Numbered from the stretch's first letter, positions 33,130-41,792 are shown. The stretch: DNA of 64,000 nucleotides from Chryseobacterium sp. 7 (GCF_003663845.1 NZ_RCCA01000001.1:2232001-2296000); one strand, 5' to 3'. Numbers and translations: made by a program. Notes: generated by a model not told the origin, from the sequence alone.

Positions 33130-34344
33130 ATGTTGAATAAGATACTATTGGCATTTGGTCTTATCCAGTGCTTCTTTTACAATATCCAGGCTCAGAGTGC
33201 CGGAGCCCATCCTGTCTATACCTCAGAATGGGGATATCTTTATAAGGAAAGCGGAAAAAATAAAGATCTTTTGGGTATATTTTCTACTGAAGCTCCTGTT
33301 TATGTTCTGGATTCTACCCAAACACAATACAAAGTACAGGTAAACAACGGGGATATTGGTTTTATAGACCGCCAGCCCTTGCAAAAATCCATGCGGGGAA
33401 AGAAATCTGCCGGTGAACCCACTCAGTATTTCTATCGCGGAGCCCAAGGATATCAATGTCCACACTTCTATGTACAGGTATCGGAATTACGTGTGAGAAA
33501 AGCGCCTACCACAGAAAGCACAGCAACCCGAAGAGCAAGTTTAAATGAGCTGGTCTGTATTGACTACGTTCCTTTATATCAAGATGGCTGGGTCTATATT
33601 GGTGATCATTTCCATGAAAATCCTGAATATATTCAAATGAAATATCTGGGTACTGAACTTACTTATGATAAAATTCTCAAAGAATATCTGACGGCAAAAG
33701 GAAAGAATAGGGAAAAAGAATTAACCCAGGTTGGAAGATTACGTGAAATAGCATGGATTGAAGATAAAAACCTTAAACAAGCTTTACAGTATTGGAAAGA
33801 ATCTTACAGCAGTTCCGGAGTAGAAAACCCAAAAGTAGATATTGATTTTGAGCTCCTTCTGGCAGATCAATTTGCTAAAAAACCCTCAACAGAAACCTAT
33901 GAAAAAAAACTGAAAGCTTTAAATATGCATTTTGTATGGAAGGAAACCCAGCTTTTTGACGGTAAAATTACCGATACACAGCTAAAACAGCTGGAAATGC
34001 AGAAAGTAAAAGATATTCCCAATACGCCAGAATGCGGCTGGGAACCTCAATATTTTTATAAAAATCCTAATATCATAGTGGCTTTTGAAGAATACAAAAG
34101 CAAAGTTTCCGGAAGTATTTACAAAATGTCTTTTAGCAATGGTGAAGCCGTGGTTTTAGGAAACGAGTACATGGATTCTAATTACGATGAAAAGAATTTT
34201 GTAACCTATTTTGGAGATTTGCTTTCTTCACGCTGGATTTCCTCCCCACATGAATACTACATTCAGAATGGAGATGCAGGACTCTTTATTTTCACTTTTA
34301 AAGATGGTAAACTTTTCAGTTATGAATGCATGTTTTATTGTTAG
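33130..34344 (+). CDS. Exported SH3-like domain protein of unknown function
   Basis: 404-aa protein with a signal peptide (L-L-A-F-G-L-I-Q-C-F-F-Y-N-I-Q-A-Q). Two SH3-like segments are suggested by T-S-E-W-G-Y-L-Y-K-E ... V-Q-V-N-N-G-D-I-G-F-I-D-R and by V-S-E-L-R-V-R-K-A-P-T-T-E-S ... Q-D-G-W-V-Y-I-G. The C-terminal half (about 220-404) is a distinct domain with no recognised family, ending S-Y-E-C-M-F-Y-C. SH3-like domains of this kind usually bind cell-wall peptides; here this is only inferred. It stands alone between a dispersed repeat and a MITE-like element. Confidence 0.65.
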   Translation: MLNKILLAFGLIQCFFYNIQAQSAGAHPVYTSEWGYLYKESGKNKDLLGIFSTEAPVYVLDSTQTQYKVQVNNGDIGFIDRQPLQKSMRGKKSAGEPTQYFYRGAQGYQCPHFYVQVSELRVRKAPTTESTATRRASLNELVCIDYVPLYQDGWVYIGDHFHENPEYIQMKYLGTELTYDKILKEYLTAKGKNREKELTQVGRLREIAWIEDKNLKQALQYWKESYSSSGVENPKVDIDFELLLADQFAKKPSTETYEKKLKALNMHFVWKETQLFDGKITDTQLKQLEMQKVKDIPNTPECGWEPQYFYKNPNIIVAFEEYKSKVSGSIYKMSFSNGEAVVLGNEYMDSNYDEKNFVTYFGDLLSSRWISSPHEYYIQNGDAGLFIFTFKDGKLFSYECMFYC

Positions 34345-34373
34345 ACAATTTTAAACATTTTTATCAATAGAAG

Positions 34374-34526
34374 AGGCTGTCTCAAAAGTGTCATTCTGAA
34401 CACAGACTAAAAGTCTGCAAACAAAGTTCTGAAATGTAGTAAAGAATCTCATATATTTGGTTATCAATGAGATTCTTCCTTCGTCAGAGTGACAAAAGCC
34501 AGATTGTTTGACTTTTGAGACTGCCG
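34374..34526. mobile_element. MITE-like element with terminal inverted repeats
   Basis: About 150 bases bounded by GGCTGTCTCAAAAGTGTCA (34376-34393) and its near-perfect inverse TGACTTTTGAGACTGCC (34509-34525). Inside, GAATCTCAT...ATGAGATTC forms a further hairpin (34444-34475). There is no ORF. The AGAATCTCAT and TTCGTCAGAGTGACA blocks resemble widespread non-autonomous Bacteroidota repeats. Confidence 0.6.
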
Positions 34527-34650
34527 CTTAATTTATTATTTACCATAAAAAAGGGTTCAGCCAAAAACTTAATAATCAGATATAATTTTCCAAGATCGGT
34601 GATTAAATTTTAAAGCCGTATCTTTACGTCACCAAACAAAATATTACAAT

Positions 34651-35135
34651 ATGTCATTTATTACACCGGAAGGAGCCAGGAAGGCTCAGCTATCCCTATC
34701 AGAAAGGGCACCCGTTGCCCACGCAGTTCTCTCGGGGAAGAGAATATTTCGAAATATAACAGTGGAGTATGTCATGATGTGGTAGCTTATGCATTGTATA
34801 TGCGTGGCGCCAGGATAAGTCCAACTCAGCTTGCAGAATCAGCAGGACAGAAATGGTTAACCTTATTCAATTATCCGGCAGGAGAAAAATGGGACGGATA
34901 TGCACCCATTCCGGCAGGGAAAGCCATTGGTTTTTACAGACTTATTGATAAAACTTTCTTTCATTCTGCAATTACTACAGGAAACGGAAACGAAATAAGA
35001 TCTGTTAACGGATTTTCATTAGGGTCTGCATGGAATGTGCCTGTAGATATGAAATGGGTATTAGGCAAAAGAAATTCTGATGGTACCTTCAATTATGACG
35101 GAACCAAAATAGAAGTTTACATCTCTTCTTTATAA
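34651..35135 (+). pseudogene. Small protein of unknown function with a frameshift after residue ~29
   Basis: An ATG at 34651 (M-S-F-I-T-P-E-G-A-R) opens a frame that stops at about 34782. A second frame, with no good start of its own, runs to 35135 and has strong coding character (N-S-G-V-C-H-D-V-V-A-Y-A-L-Y-M-R-G ... F-F-H-S-A-I-T-T-G). One extra G in the GGGG run at 34734-34737 joins them as V-L-S-G-E-E-N-I-S-K-Y-N-S-G-V-C, about 161 aa. A TATCTTTA box near 34625 fits the upstream ATG. The invariant-looking Cys and later His suggest a papain/NlpC-like hydrolase fold, but this is a guess. Without the correction only a GTG-started 118-aa piece (34779) remains. Confidence 0.65.
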
Positions 35136-35151
35136 CACCTTATAAAAGGGT

Positions 35152-35189
35152 AAAAAGGCAGATGAGCAAATTCGCTTTTCTGCCTTTTT
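35152..35189. terminator. Bidirectional terminator between the unknown gene and zur
   Basis: An 11-bp perfect stem, AAAAAGGCAGA (35152-35162) and TCTGCCTTTTT (35179-35189), with A and T flanks on both sides. It lies between convergent genes. Confidence 0.85.
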
Positions 35190-35193
35190 ATTT

Positions 35194-35583
35194 TTATGCG
35201 TCAGCACATTTCGGGCAGATCCCGCTGATAATAAAATTAAATTCCTGCGCAATAAAGTGTTCCGGTAAACTGATTTCCGGAATTGCATTTTCAATGCACG
35301 TCACAGAATGACATTCTTTACAATTAAAATGAACATGATTGTGGAAATGCTGCTCATGAGTACATTTACCACTACATTTTGCAAAATTTACCACACCGTC
35401 GATATTAACGATCTTGTGTATTTCACCTTCATTTTCAAGCCTTTCCAAAACCCTGTAAATGGTTACTCTATTGCATAAATCTCCCAGCTTCTTCTGAATA
35501 TCTGAGTGGGTAAGGGCAACATCTGAACCATTAATAAGGTTCAAAATCTCAGTTTTGGCATGTGTATTTCTAACCTGTTTCAT
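35194..35583 (-). CDS. Fur-family metalloregulator, Zur-like
   Basis: 129-aa Fur-family repressor. The winged helix spans about 1-75 (D-L-C-N-R-V-T-I-Y-R-V-L-E-R-L is the recognition region). The dimer domain has H-F-H-N-H-V-H-F-N-C-K-E-C at about 89-101 and a second C-x2-C near the end (G-I-C-P-K-C-A), the pair of Cys-x2-Cys sites typical of structural zinc. Zur rather than Fur is favoured by context: divergent MerC-like and COG0523 zinc-chaperone genes, and a GCAAC-n3-GTTGC palindrome overlapping its own promoter. Confidence 0.85.
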   Translation of the reverse strand: MKQVRNTHAKTEILNLINGSDVALTHSDIQKKLGDLCNRVTIYRVLERLENEGEIHKIVNIDGVVNFAKCSGKCTHEQHFHNHVHFNCKECHSVTCIENAIPEISLPEHFIAQEFNFIISGICPKCADA

Positions 35584-35591
35584 ATTTTAAT

Positions 35592-35604
35592 GCAACAAAG
35601 TTGC
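35592..35604. promoter_or_regulatory. Zur-box candidate 1 (own promoter of the repressor)
   Basis: GCAACAAAGTTGC, a perfect 5+3+5 dyad, 8 bases upstream of the repressor start. On the minus strand it contains CAACTTTG, close to the TAnnTTTG -7 box, so binding would be autoregulatory. Confidence 0.65.
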
Positions 35605-35624
35605 GTTATTTAATTTTTTATTTC

Positions 35625-35644
35625 TACTTTTGCAACAAAGTTAC
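35625..35644 (+). promoter_or_regulatory. Zur-box candidate 2 over the merC/COG0523 promoter
   Basis: The -7 box TACTTTTG (35625-35632) overlaps GCAACAAAGTTAC (35632-35644), a one-mismatch copy of box 1. Repressor binding here would block the MerC-COG0523 operon. Confidence 0.65.
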
Positions 35645-35669
35645 GATAAGAAAATTAATCCATACTATT

Positions 35670-36008
35670 ATGAAATCAAAAATTCTTGATGCTGTAGGAA
35701 TCTCCGCTGCTGTTTTATGCCTGATTCATTGTATTATCTTTCCGTTATTGCTGATTGTTCCGTTGGGAATATCACACAATCCCTATATTGATCTGGCTTT
35801 CCTTTGCATTGGAGCCGTTGTAGTATTCAGGATAACGAAGAAAATGGAAAACAGATGGCTGAAGTTTCTATTCTGGCTATCCATTGGTTTGATTTTCATT
35901 TCTATACTGGCCGATTTTCTGTTTGAAATTCATATTCCTCTGATCTATATTGGAGCTGCCGGCCTGATTACAGGTCATATCATCAATTTTAAAAATCATA
36001 AGCATTAA
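35670..36008 (+). CDS. MerC-domain membrane protein
   Basis: 112-aa membrane protein with four predicted helices. The L-C-L-I-H-C-I-I-F-P segment carries the Cys and His of the MerC family. The frame extends to 35601, but the ATG at 35670 follows the promoter box and gives the standard MerC N-terminus (M-K-S-K-I-L-D-A-V-G). In Bacteroidota such proteins often accompany COG0523 zinc chaperones, so a role in zinc rather than mercury transfer is likely. Only three bases separate it from the GTPase gene. Confidence 0.8.
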   Translation: MKSKILDAVGISAAVLCLIHCIIFPLLLIVPLGISHNPYIDLAFLCIGAVVVFRITKKMENRWLKFLFWLSIGLIFISILADFLFEIHIPLIYIGAAGLITGHIINFKNHKH

Positions 36009-36011
36009 AAT

Positions 36012-37214
36012 ATGACTAAAAAACTTCCTGTAACAGTACTCAGCGGCTTTCTGGGAGCTGGAAAAACTACACTACTGAATCATATTCTGCACAACAAACA
36101 GGGCTTAAAAGTAGCTGTTATTGTGAATGATATGAGTGAAGTCAATATTGATGCGCGTCTTGTTGAAAATCAAAACACCCTTTCAAGAACTGAAGAAAAG
36201 CTGGTGGAAATGAGTAACGGATGTATTTGCTGTACGCTCCGTGAAGATCTGATGGTGGAAGTAGAACGTCTCGCTCATGAAAACCGTTTTGATTATCTTC
36301 TTATTGAAAGCACGGGAATCAGTGAACCTATTCCTGTAGCTCAAACCTTTACTTATATTGATGAAGAAAGCGGAATAGATCTTTCCCGATTCAGCTATGT
36401 AGATACTATGGTAACGGTGGTTGATTGTTTCAATTTTATGAAAGATTTTGGTTCTGGTGAACTGTTGATGGATCGTGATCTTACGGATATGGAAGGAGAT
36501 TACAGAACTATTGTCAATCTTCTGACTGATCAGATTGAATTTGCCAATGTGATTATTTTAAATAAAACAGATCTCATAGATGCTGAAACACTAGGTTTTT
36601 TAACTGCTGCTATTAAAAAACTGAATCCAGACGCTAACCTTTTACATTCAGAGTTTGGGAAAATTGAGCCTCAAAAGATTCTAAATACACAACTTTTTGA
36701 TTTTGATAAGGCACAGTCTTCAGCAGGTTGGCAAAAAGAATTACAATCTGATCATCACACTCCGGAAACTGAAGAATATGGAATAAGTTCATTCGTTTTC
36801 AGAGATAAAAAACCATTCCATCCTATAAGACTTTGGGAATATTTAAACCATCATTATCCGGAGGGTGCCATCAGGGCTAAAGGTTTGTTTTGGCTGGCCT
36901 CAAGACCTGATGATGCCTTAAATTTTTCTCAGGCCGGAGGTTCTTTCAGACTTGAAAAAGCTGGGGTTTGGTGGAGTAGTATGCCTTTACATCACAGGGT
37001 GCAATATTCTTCATTTGCAGAAAATCAGGCTTTTATAGAAAGCAGATGGGATAGAAACTGGGGTGACAGAATCAATGAGCTTGTATTTATCGGACAGAAC
37101 TTAGATAAAGATCAAATGCTTTCAGACCTTCAATATTGCCTGATTAATGATATAGAAAAAGAAATGTTTGATCAAAAAATAACTTTTGAAGATCCGTTTC
37201 TGGAGAATATTTAA
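36012..37214 (+). CDS. COG0523 (CobW/ZigA-type) zinc metallochaperone GTPase
   Basis: 400-aa G3E GTPase. Walker A is G12-F-L-G-A-G-K-T19, and the metal-binding C71-I-C73-C74 motif lies in [15 protein letters not shown] is the G4 motif. A CobW C-terminal domain follows (R-L-W-E-Y-L ... G-L-F-W-L-A-S-R). Zur-controlled members such as ZigA and ZNG1-like proteins deliver zinc to client enzymes under scarcity. The GCAAC-type box upstream and the Zur gene next door support this subgroup over cobalamin-related CobW. Confidence 0.88.
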   Translation: MTKKLPVTVLSGFLGAGKTTLLNHILHNKQGLKVAVIVNDMSEVNIDARLVENQNTLSRTEEKLVEMSNGCICCTLREDLMVEVERLAHENRFDYLLIESTGISEPIPVAQTFTYIDEESGIDLSRFSYVDTMVTVVDCFNFMKDFGSGELLMDRDLTDMEGDYRTIVNLLTDQIEFANVIILNKTDLIDAETLGFLTAAIKKLNPDANLLHSEFGKIEPQKILNTQLFDFDKAQSSAGWQKELQSDHHTPETEEYGISSFVFRDKKPFHPIRLWEYLNHHYPEGAIRAKGLFWLASRPDDALNFSQAGGSFRLEKAGVWWSSMPLHHRVQYSSFAENQAFIESRWDRNWGDRINELVFIGQNLDKDQMLSDLQYCLINDIEKEMFDQKITFEDPFLENI

Positions 37215-37232
37215 AATTAACCTTTAATTAAT

Positions 37233-37245
37233 GCAACTAAGTTTC
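37233..37245. promoter_or_regulatory. Degenerate Zur-box candidate upstream of the alkaline phosphatase
   Basis: GCAACTAAGTTTC differs from the GCAACnnnGTTGC dyad by one base and lies 47 bases before the phosphatase ATG and 19 bases after the COG0523 stop. Confidence 0.4.
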
Positions 37246-37291
37246 AGTAAAAGTTAAAATACAATACCTTACAGCATTATTTTAAAACAGT

Positions 37292-38689
37292 ATGGACAGA
37301 AGAAAATTTCTAAAAGGCTCAGCATTACTTTCAGGGTTATTGACCTTATCACCGTCTGATCTCTGGAGTTTCGGGAAGAATACCGAAATGCATCAGAAAG
37401 GAAAAGCAAAGAATATCATCTTCATGGTAAGTGACGGAATGAGCCTTGGAACACAGTCAATGGCAGATTTATATTCAAGAAATATTTTGGGAAAAGGAAG
37501 CAACTGGCTTAATCTGTACCATGACAAAAAGGTAACCCGTGCTTTGATGGACACTGCTTCAGCAAGCTCAATTGTAACGGATTCAGCGGCTGCAAGTTCA
37601 GCTTTTGGAGGAGGAATAAGAGTAAAAAACGGAACCCTGAACATAGGAGCCAACGGAGAAAAACATCTTCCCATATGGCAGCAATATAAAAAAGCAGGAA
37701 AGAAAGCCGGATGTGTAACTACGGTTACCATTACTCATGCAACACCCGCTGGTTTTTGTGTCAATTCTTCAAAAAGAAATGCAGAGCCTCAAATTGCCGA
37801 AATGTATGCTGACTTGGAACTGGATGTACTTTTAGGAGGTGGTGACGAGTTTTTTAACCCTGCCAAAAGAGAAGACAAAAAAGATCTTTATTCCGTATAC
37901 CGCCAGAAAGGATACAGAATCCTGAAAACGCAAAATGAACTGAAAGAAATCAAAAAAGGAGAGAAGCTGTTAGGAATATTCAGTACAGGGGCATTGCCTT
38001 ATAGTATTGACAGAAACCATCTTCCGGAACTTAAAAACACTCCGACTCTTGCTGAAATGGCCAGCACAGCTATCAATCAGATGAAAGATCATCCCGCTGG
38101 TTTTGTTCTTCAGGTAGAAGCCGGAAAAGTAGACTGGTCTGCTCATGCCAATGACGTAGCAGCACTTATTCACGATCAGCTGGCATTTGATGAAGCCGTA
38201 AAAACGGTAATGGATTTTGCAGAAATAGACGGAAATACTTTAGTCATTATCACTACAGACCATGGAAACGCTAATCCGGGAACGATTTACGGAACGGATG
38301 CAACCAAGAATTTCAACAGTATTTCAGACTACAAATACACTAATGAATATATTCTGAACAATATTCACAAAGAATATTCAGCAAAGGATATAAAAGACTG
38401 GGTTTATGAAGGCAACAAAATTATCCTGAATGATGATGAAGCCAAACATCTTCTGAGCTTTTACAATGGTCTTGAAAAAGCAGAAGAAGGATTATATAAT
38501 TATAAGAAACTGCCTTTTAAGCTTTACTCGGAAATTCAGAAAAACAGGAATTCTGTGGGATGGATCAGTATGGATCATTCGGGAGATTATGTGGAAGTGG
38601 CAGCCTATGGTCCTGGGAATGAACTTCTAAAGCCTTTTGTTAAAAATACAGATTTGCATGATCTGATGCTGAAGGCCTGTACAATATAA
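37292..38689 (+). CDS. Alkaline phosphatase (exported, possible Tat substrate)
   Basis: 465-aa zinc/magnesium alkaline phosphatase of the PhoA superfamily, which hydrolyses phosphomonoesters. The N-terminus M-D-R-R-K-F-L-K-G-S resembles a Tat signal. Metal-binding D48 lies in M-V-S-D-G-M, the nucleophile is S98 in T-D97-S-A-A-A-S, and a late T-T-D-H-G-N motif binds zinc. Length is typical. It follows the zinc-chaperone gene with a degenerate Zur box between them. This raises the possibility that this zinc-requiring enzyme is a client or part of the regulon, or has its own promoter. A terminator follows at 38730. Confidence 0.88.
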   Translation: MDRRKFLKGSALLSGLLTLSPSDLWSFGKNTEMHQKGKAKNIIFMVSDGMSLGTQSMADLYSRNILGKGSNWLNLYHDKKVTRALMDTASASSIVTDSAAASSAFGGGIRVKNGTLNIGANGEKHLPIWQQYKKAGKKAGCVTTVTITHATPAGFCVNSSKRNAEPQIAEMYADLELDVLLGGGDEFFNPAKREDKKDLYSVYRQKGYRILKTQNELKEIKKGEKLLGIFSTGALPYSIDRNHLPELKNTPTLAEMASTAINQMKDHPAGFVLQVEAGKVDWSAHANDVAALIHDQLAFDEAVKTVMDFAEIDGNTLVIITTDHGNANPGTIYGTDATKNFNSISDYKYTNEYILNNIHKEYSAKDIKDWVYEGNKIILNDDEAKHLLSFYNGLEKAEEGLYNYKKLPFKLYSEIQKNRNSVGWISMDHSGDYVEVAAYGPGNELLKPFVKNTDLHDLMLKACTI

Positions 38690-38729
38690 ACATTCATATT
38701 TTTTCATATTTATTTATTTGGGAGATGCG

Positions 38730-38761
38730 AGGCGGATTGATTGTGTCCGCCTTGTTTTTTT
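38730..38761 (+). terminator. Terminator after the alkaline phosphatase
   Basis: AGGCGGA (38730-38736) pairs with TCCGCCT (38746-38752), 9-nt loop, then G and seven T. Confidence 0.75.
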
Positions 38762-38767
38762 GCGAAA

Positions 38768-38785
38768 TTTAATCAAATGATTAAA
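38768..38785. promoter_or_regulatory. TetR operator candidate 1 (tetR promoter)
   Basis: Perfect 18-bp palindrome TTTAATCAAATGATTAAA just upstream of the promoter elements TTG (38790-38792) and TATCTTTG (38815-38822) of the tetR gene. The same 18 bases occur at 39471-39488. Confidence 0.75.
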
Positions 38786-38789
38786 ATAA

Positions 38790-38822
38790 TTGATTAAGCT
38801 ATGTATTTTCTTTATATCTTTG
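38790..38822 (+). promoter_or_regulatory. Promoter of the tetR gene
   Basis: TTG at 38790-38792 and TATCTTTG at 38815-38822, 22 bases apart. The ATG at 38841 is 18 bases downstream. Confidence 0.6.
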
Positions 38823-38840
38823 TAAAAGAATAGAATAGGA

Positions 38841-39455
38841 ATGAAAAAAATAGATACCAGTACGGAAGAAAAAATCAAAGAAGCAGCCCGTATTGTGTTT
38901 TATAAAAAAGGATTTGCTGCAACGCGAACCCGGGATATTGCCGAAGAAGCAGGAATCAATCTGGCATTGCTTAACTATTATTTCAGAAGCAAAGCCAAGC
39001 TTTTCGAGATGATCATGGTAGAAACAATGGCTGGATTTTTCCAGAACTTAATGATGGTTCTGAATAATAAAGATACCAGTATTGATGAAAAAGTAGTAGA
39101 AGTTGTTGGAAAATATATCGATCTCATCATTAAGGAACCAGAAATTCCTACTTTTATTATTAGTGAACTTCGTAATAATCCCAATCTGCTTTTACAAAAG
39201 ATACCTCTAAAAGAAGTAATAGAAACCTCAGAGTTTTTAAAACAACATCAGGAAGCTGTAAAGAATGGAAGCATTAAGGAACCCAATCCTCTCCATTTTC
39301 TGATCAATATACTCGGACTTACTGTTTTTCCTTTTATTGCCAAACCGATGCTCCTGGGAAGCAGCAAATTAAATGATAAAGAATTTGAAAAAATGATGCT
39401 GGAACGCAAAAAGCTTATTCCTATGTGGATAAAAGCTGCCATGTCATCAGGATAA
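38841..39455 (+). CDS. TetR-family repressor of the efflux operon
   Basis: 204-aa TetR/AcrR regulator. The N-terminal HTH reads T-R-T-R-D-I-A-E-E-A-G-I-N-L-A-L-L-N-Y-Y-F-R-S-K, as in the family, and a helical ligand domain of about 145 residues follows. It precedes the TolC-led efflux operon by 85 bases. An identical 18-bp palindrome lies in front of both its own gene and that operon, so it most likely represses both until an efflux substrate binds. Confidence 0.9.
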   Translation: MKKIDTSTEEKIKEAARIVFYKKGFAATRTRDIAEEAGINLALLNYYFRSKAKLFEMIMVETMAGFFQNLMMVLNNKDTSIDEKVVEVVGKYIDLIIKEPEIPTFIISELRNNPNLLLQKIPLKEVIETSEFLKQHQEAVKNGSIKEPNPLHFLINILGLTVFPFIAKPMLLGSSKLNDKEFEKMMLERKKLIPMWIKAAMSSG

Positions 39456-39470
39456 TTTTTTTATCCTGAA

Positions 39471-39488
39471 TTTAATCAAATGATTAAA
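39471..39488. promoter_or_regulatory. TetR operator candidate 2 (efflux operon promoter)
   Basis: Second exact copy of TTTAATCAAATGATTAAA, 52 bases before the TolC-like gene start. A longer imperfect dyad (AATTGATT...AATCAATT) follows at about 39509-39536. Confidence 0.75.
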
Positions 39489-39540
39489 ACCCATGAATAA
39501 TAAAGACAAAATTGATTTTAACTTAAAATAATCAATTATT

Positions 39541-40824
39541 ATGTGTAGAAAATTTCATATCTCTATTATAGTTTTTTTGAGTTGGGGTGCTGTTATTCCT
39601 CTGAAAGCTCAATCTGAATCATTAACACTTGAAGAATGCTATCACCTTGCAAAAGAAAACTATCCTGAAATCAAAAAATTAGGAATGATGGCAAAAACTG
39701 CAGAGTATACAATAGATAATGCAAACAAAGGCTATTTGCCCAAAATTCTATTTTCCGGGCAGGCTACTTATCAGTCCCAGACTATTAGTTTTTCTGATGC
39801 TTTAGGGGCACTTCCTATAAGTGCATCGCTGCCGTCATTAAGTAAGGACCAGTATAAAATTCAGGGAGAGGTAGATCAGTTGTTATATGACGGAGGCATT
39901 ATACACCAGCAGAAAGAACTTACAAAAGCCAATAATGAACTGCAGACTCAAAATATAGAAGTTTCATTATATACATTAAAACAGAGAATCAATGCTTTAT
40001 TTTTCTCCATTCTTTTAACCAATGCTCAACTCAAACAGAATGAAATAAAAAAAGCAAACCTTCAGACTCAGGTACAGAAGGCCGAAGCTGCTTTGCAATA
40101 CGGAACCGCCTATCGCAGTAATGTAGACGAACTGAAAGCAGAAGTTGTAAATACAGATATGGCCAATACAGAGTATATATCCAACCGTAATGCCTATCTG
40201 AAAATGCTTAGTATCTTCATTGGTAAGGATATTTCCGATTCTTCAGTATTGCAGTCTCCGAAACTAGAACTTTTGTCTTCAGAAATCAACAGACCGGAGC
40301 TGAAAGGTTTTGATCTTCAGAAATCGGTTTATACATTACAGGAAGAGCAGCTTAAATCTGATCTTATGCCTAAGGTAAGTGCCTTCTTTCAGGGAGCGTA
40401 TGGAAGACCAACTCTCAACATTATAGAAAATAAATTCGGGCCATGGTTTATTACCGGAGTAAGATTCAGCTGGTCCCTCGAAAGTTTATATACTTCTTCC
40501 AATAAAAAACAAATCCTGGAGCTGAACAGAAAAACGACAGACACCAACAAAGAAACATTTTTAATCAATACCAAAATGGATCTGGCACAGCAAGAAGAAA
40601 ATATTAAAAAATATAACCTTCTGCTGGAACAGGATAAATCTGTAATTGACCTCCGTCATTCCGTAACCCAATCGGCAGAAGCCCAGCTGGCTAATGGTGT
40701 GATTACCACCCATGAATACATCCAGAAGCTCAATACCGAACACCTGGCCAATCAGGCCATGATTCTGCACCAGATTCAGCTGTTACAGGCACAATATAAT
40801 CAGAAATTTATTTCCGGAAATTAA
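39541..40824 (+). CDS. TolC-family outer-membrane efflux protein
   Basis: 427-aa outer-membrane channel. Signal peptide ends P-L-K-A-Q at about 24, followed by S-L-T-L-E-E-C-Y-H-L-A-K-E-N-Y-P-E-I and long coiled-coil helices (residues about 120-220 and 330-400) in the two-repeat TolC pattern. The S-W-S-L-E-S-L-Y motif is typical of Bacteroidota TolC. It is the first gene of a six-gene efflux operon and provides its exit duct. Confidence 0.88.
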   Translation: MCRKFHISIIVFLSWGAVIPLKAQSESLTLEECYHLAKENYPEIKKLGMMAKTAEYTIDNANKGYLPKILFSGQATYQSQTISFSDALGALPISASLPSLSKDQYKIQGEVDQLLYDGGIIHQQKELTKANNELQTQNIEVSLYTLKQRINALFFSILLTNAQLKQNEIKKANLQTQVQKAEAALQYGTAYRSNVDELKAEVVNTDMANTEYISNRNAYLKMLSIFIGKDISDSSVLQSPKLELLSSEINRPELKGFDLQKSVYTLQEEQLKSDLMPKVSAFFQGAYGRPTLNIIENKFGPWFITGVRFSWSLESLYTSSNKKQILELNRKTTDTNKETFLINTKMDLAQQEENIKKYNLLLEQDKSVIDLRHSVTQSAEAQLANGVITTHEYIQKLNTEHLANQAMILHQIQLLQAQYNQKFISGN

Positions 40825-40839
40825 TAATCCTTAAATCCT

Positions 40840-41769
40840 ATGAAAAAAGTTACCATCATACTAAGTGCTTTTATTCTGTTAAGCGCATGTAAACCTAAAG
40901 ACGATTTCGACGCTTCAGGAAACTTTGAAGCAGATGAAGTTATTGTTTCTGCCCAGCAAAACGGAGAATTAATTTCCTATTCTATACAGGAAGGGACTCA
41001 GCTTAAAGCAGGAGCGCAGGTGGGACAGATTGACGTTACAATAGCCCAACTTCAAAAAGCACAGGCAGAAGCCAGTATTGAAGCTTTACAGCAAAAAACA
41101 AGCAACACTAATGAACAGGATTTATTGGTGAAAAAACAGCTGGCGGTGCAGGAAGCACAGCTGGATCAACAGCTCTATGAACGTATCCGTACTGCAAACC
41201 TTGTAAAAGCAGATGCCGCAACCCGGAAGCAGTTAGATGATATTGATGCCGCTATTGTACAGCTTAAAAAGCAGATCGCAGTTACACGCCAGCAGCTTTC
41301 TGTCAATACCTCAAACAACAGCACTCAAAACAGAAGTATTTTAAGTGAAAAAGCACCGCTTGAAAAAACAGCTGCACAGTTTCAGGAACAGATTAATAAA
41401 GGAAATATCATCAATCCTATCCAGGGAACGGTCTTGGTAAACTATGCACTGAAAGGGGAAATGCAGACTATTGGAAAACCGCTGTATAAAATAGCAGATA
41501 TCAGCACTCTTGATCTCAGAGCTTATATTACAGGAACCCAACTACCACAGGTAAAGCTTGGACAGAAAGTAAAAGTAAGAATAGATCAGGGAGAAAAAGG
41601 ATTTAAAGAATATCCCGGAACCATTACATGGATTTCAGACAAATCGGAATTTTCTCCAAAAACCATTCAGACTAAAGACGAAAGAGCCAATCTTGTCTAT
41701 GCCATCAAAATACGGGTAAAAAATGACGGCTATTTAAAGATAGGAATGTATGGAGAAACATTATTTTAA
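40840..41769 (+). CDS. HlyD-family periplasmic adaptor lipoprotein
   Basis: 309-aa membrane-fusion protein. Lipobox L-L-S-A-C17 marks a lipoprotein. A split biotinyl/lipoyl-like domain (V-I-V-S-A-Q-Q-N-G-E-L-I and the later N-P-I-Q-G-T-V-L-V-N-Y) flanks an alpha-helical hairpin rich in Q and A (about 70-175), and a beta-barrel follows. It links the inner-membrane ABC exporter to TolC, like E. coli YbhG or YhiI. It is 15 bases after the TolC gene. Confidence 0.88.
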   Translation: MKKVTIILSAFILLSACKPKDDFDASGNFEADEVIVSAQQNGELISYSIQEGTQLKAGAQVGQIDVTIAQLQKAQAEASIEALQQKTSNTNEQDLLVKKQLAVQEAQLDQQLYERIRTANLVKADAATRKQLDDIDAAIVQLKKQIAVTRQQLSVNTSNNSTQNRSILSEKAPLEKTAAQFQEQINKGNIINPIQGTVLVNYALKGEMQTIGKPLYKIADISTLDLRAYITGTQLPQVKLGQKVKVRIDQGEKGFKEYPGTITWISDKSEFSPKTIQTKDERANLVYAIKIRVKNDGYLKIGMYGETLF

Positions 41770-41792
41770 GAATTAAATACGATCATCAAAAC

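Noticed and set aside
32946..33140. 64-codon plus-strand ORF
   Set aside because: Lies almost wholly inside a dispersed palindromic repeat and shows no protein-like pattern.
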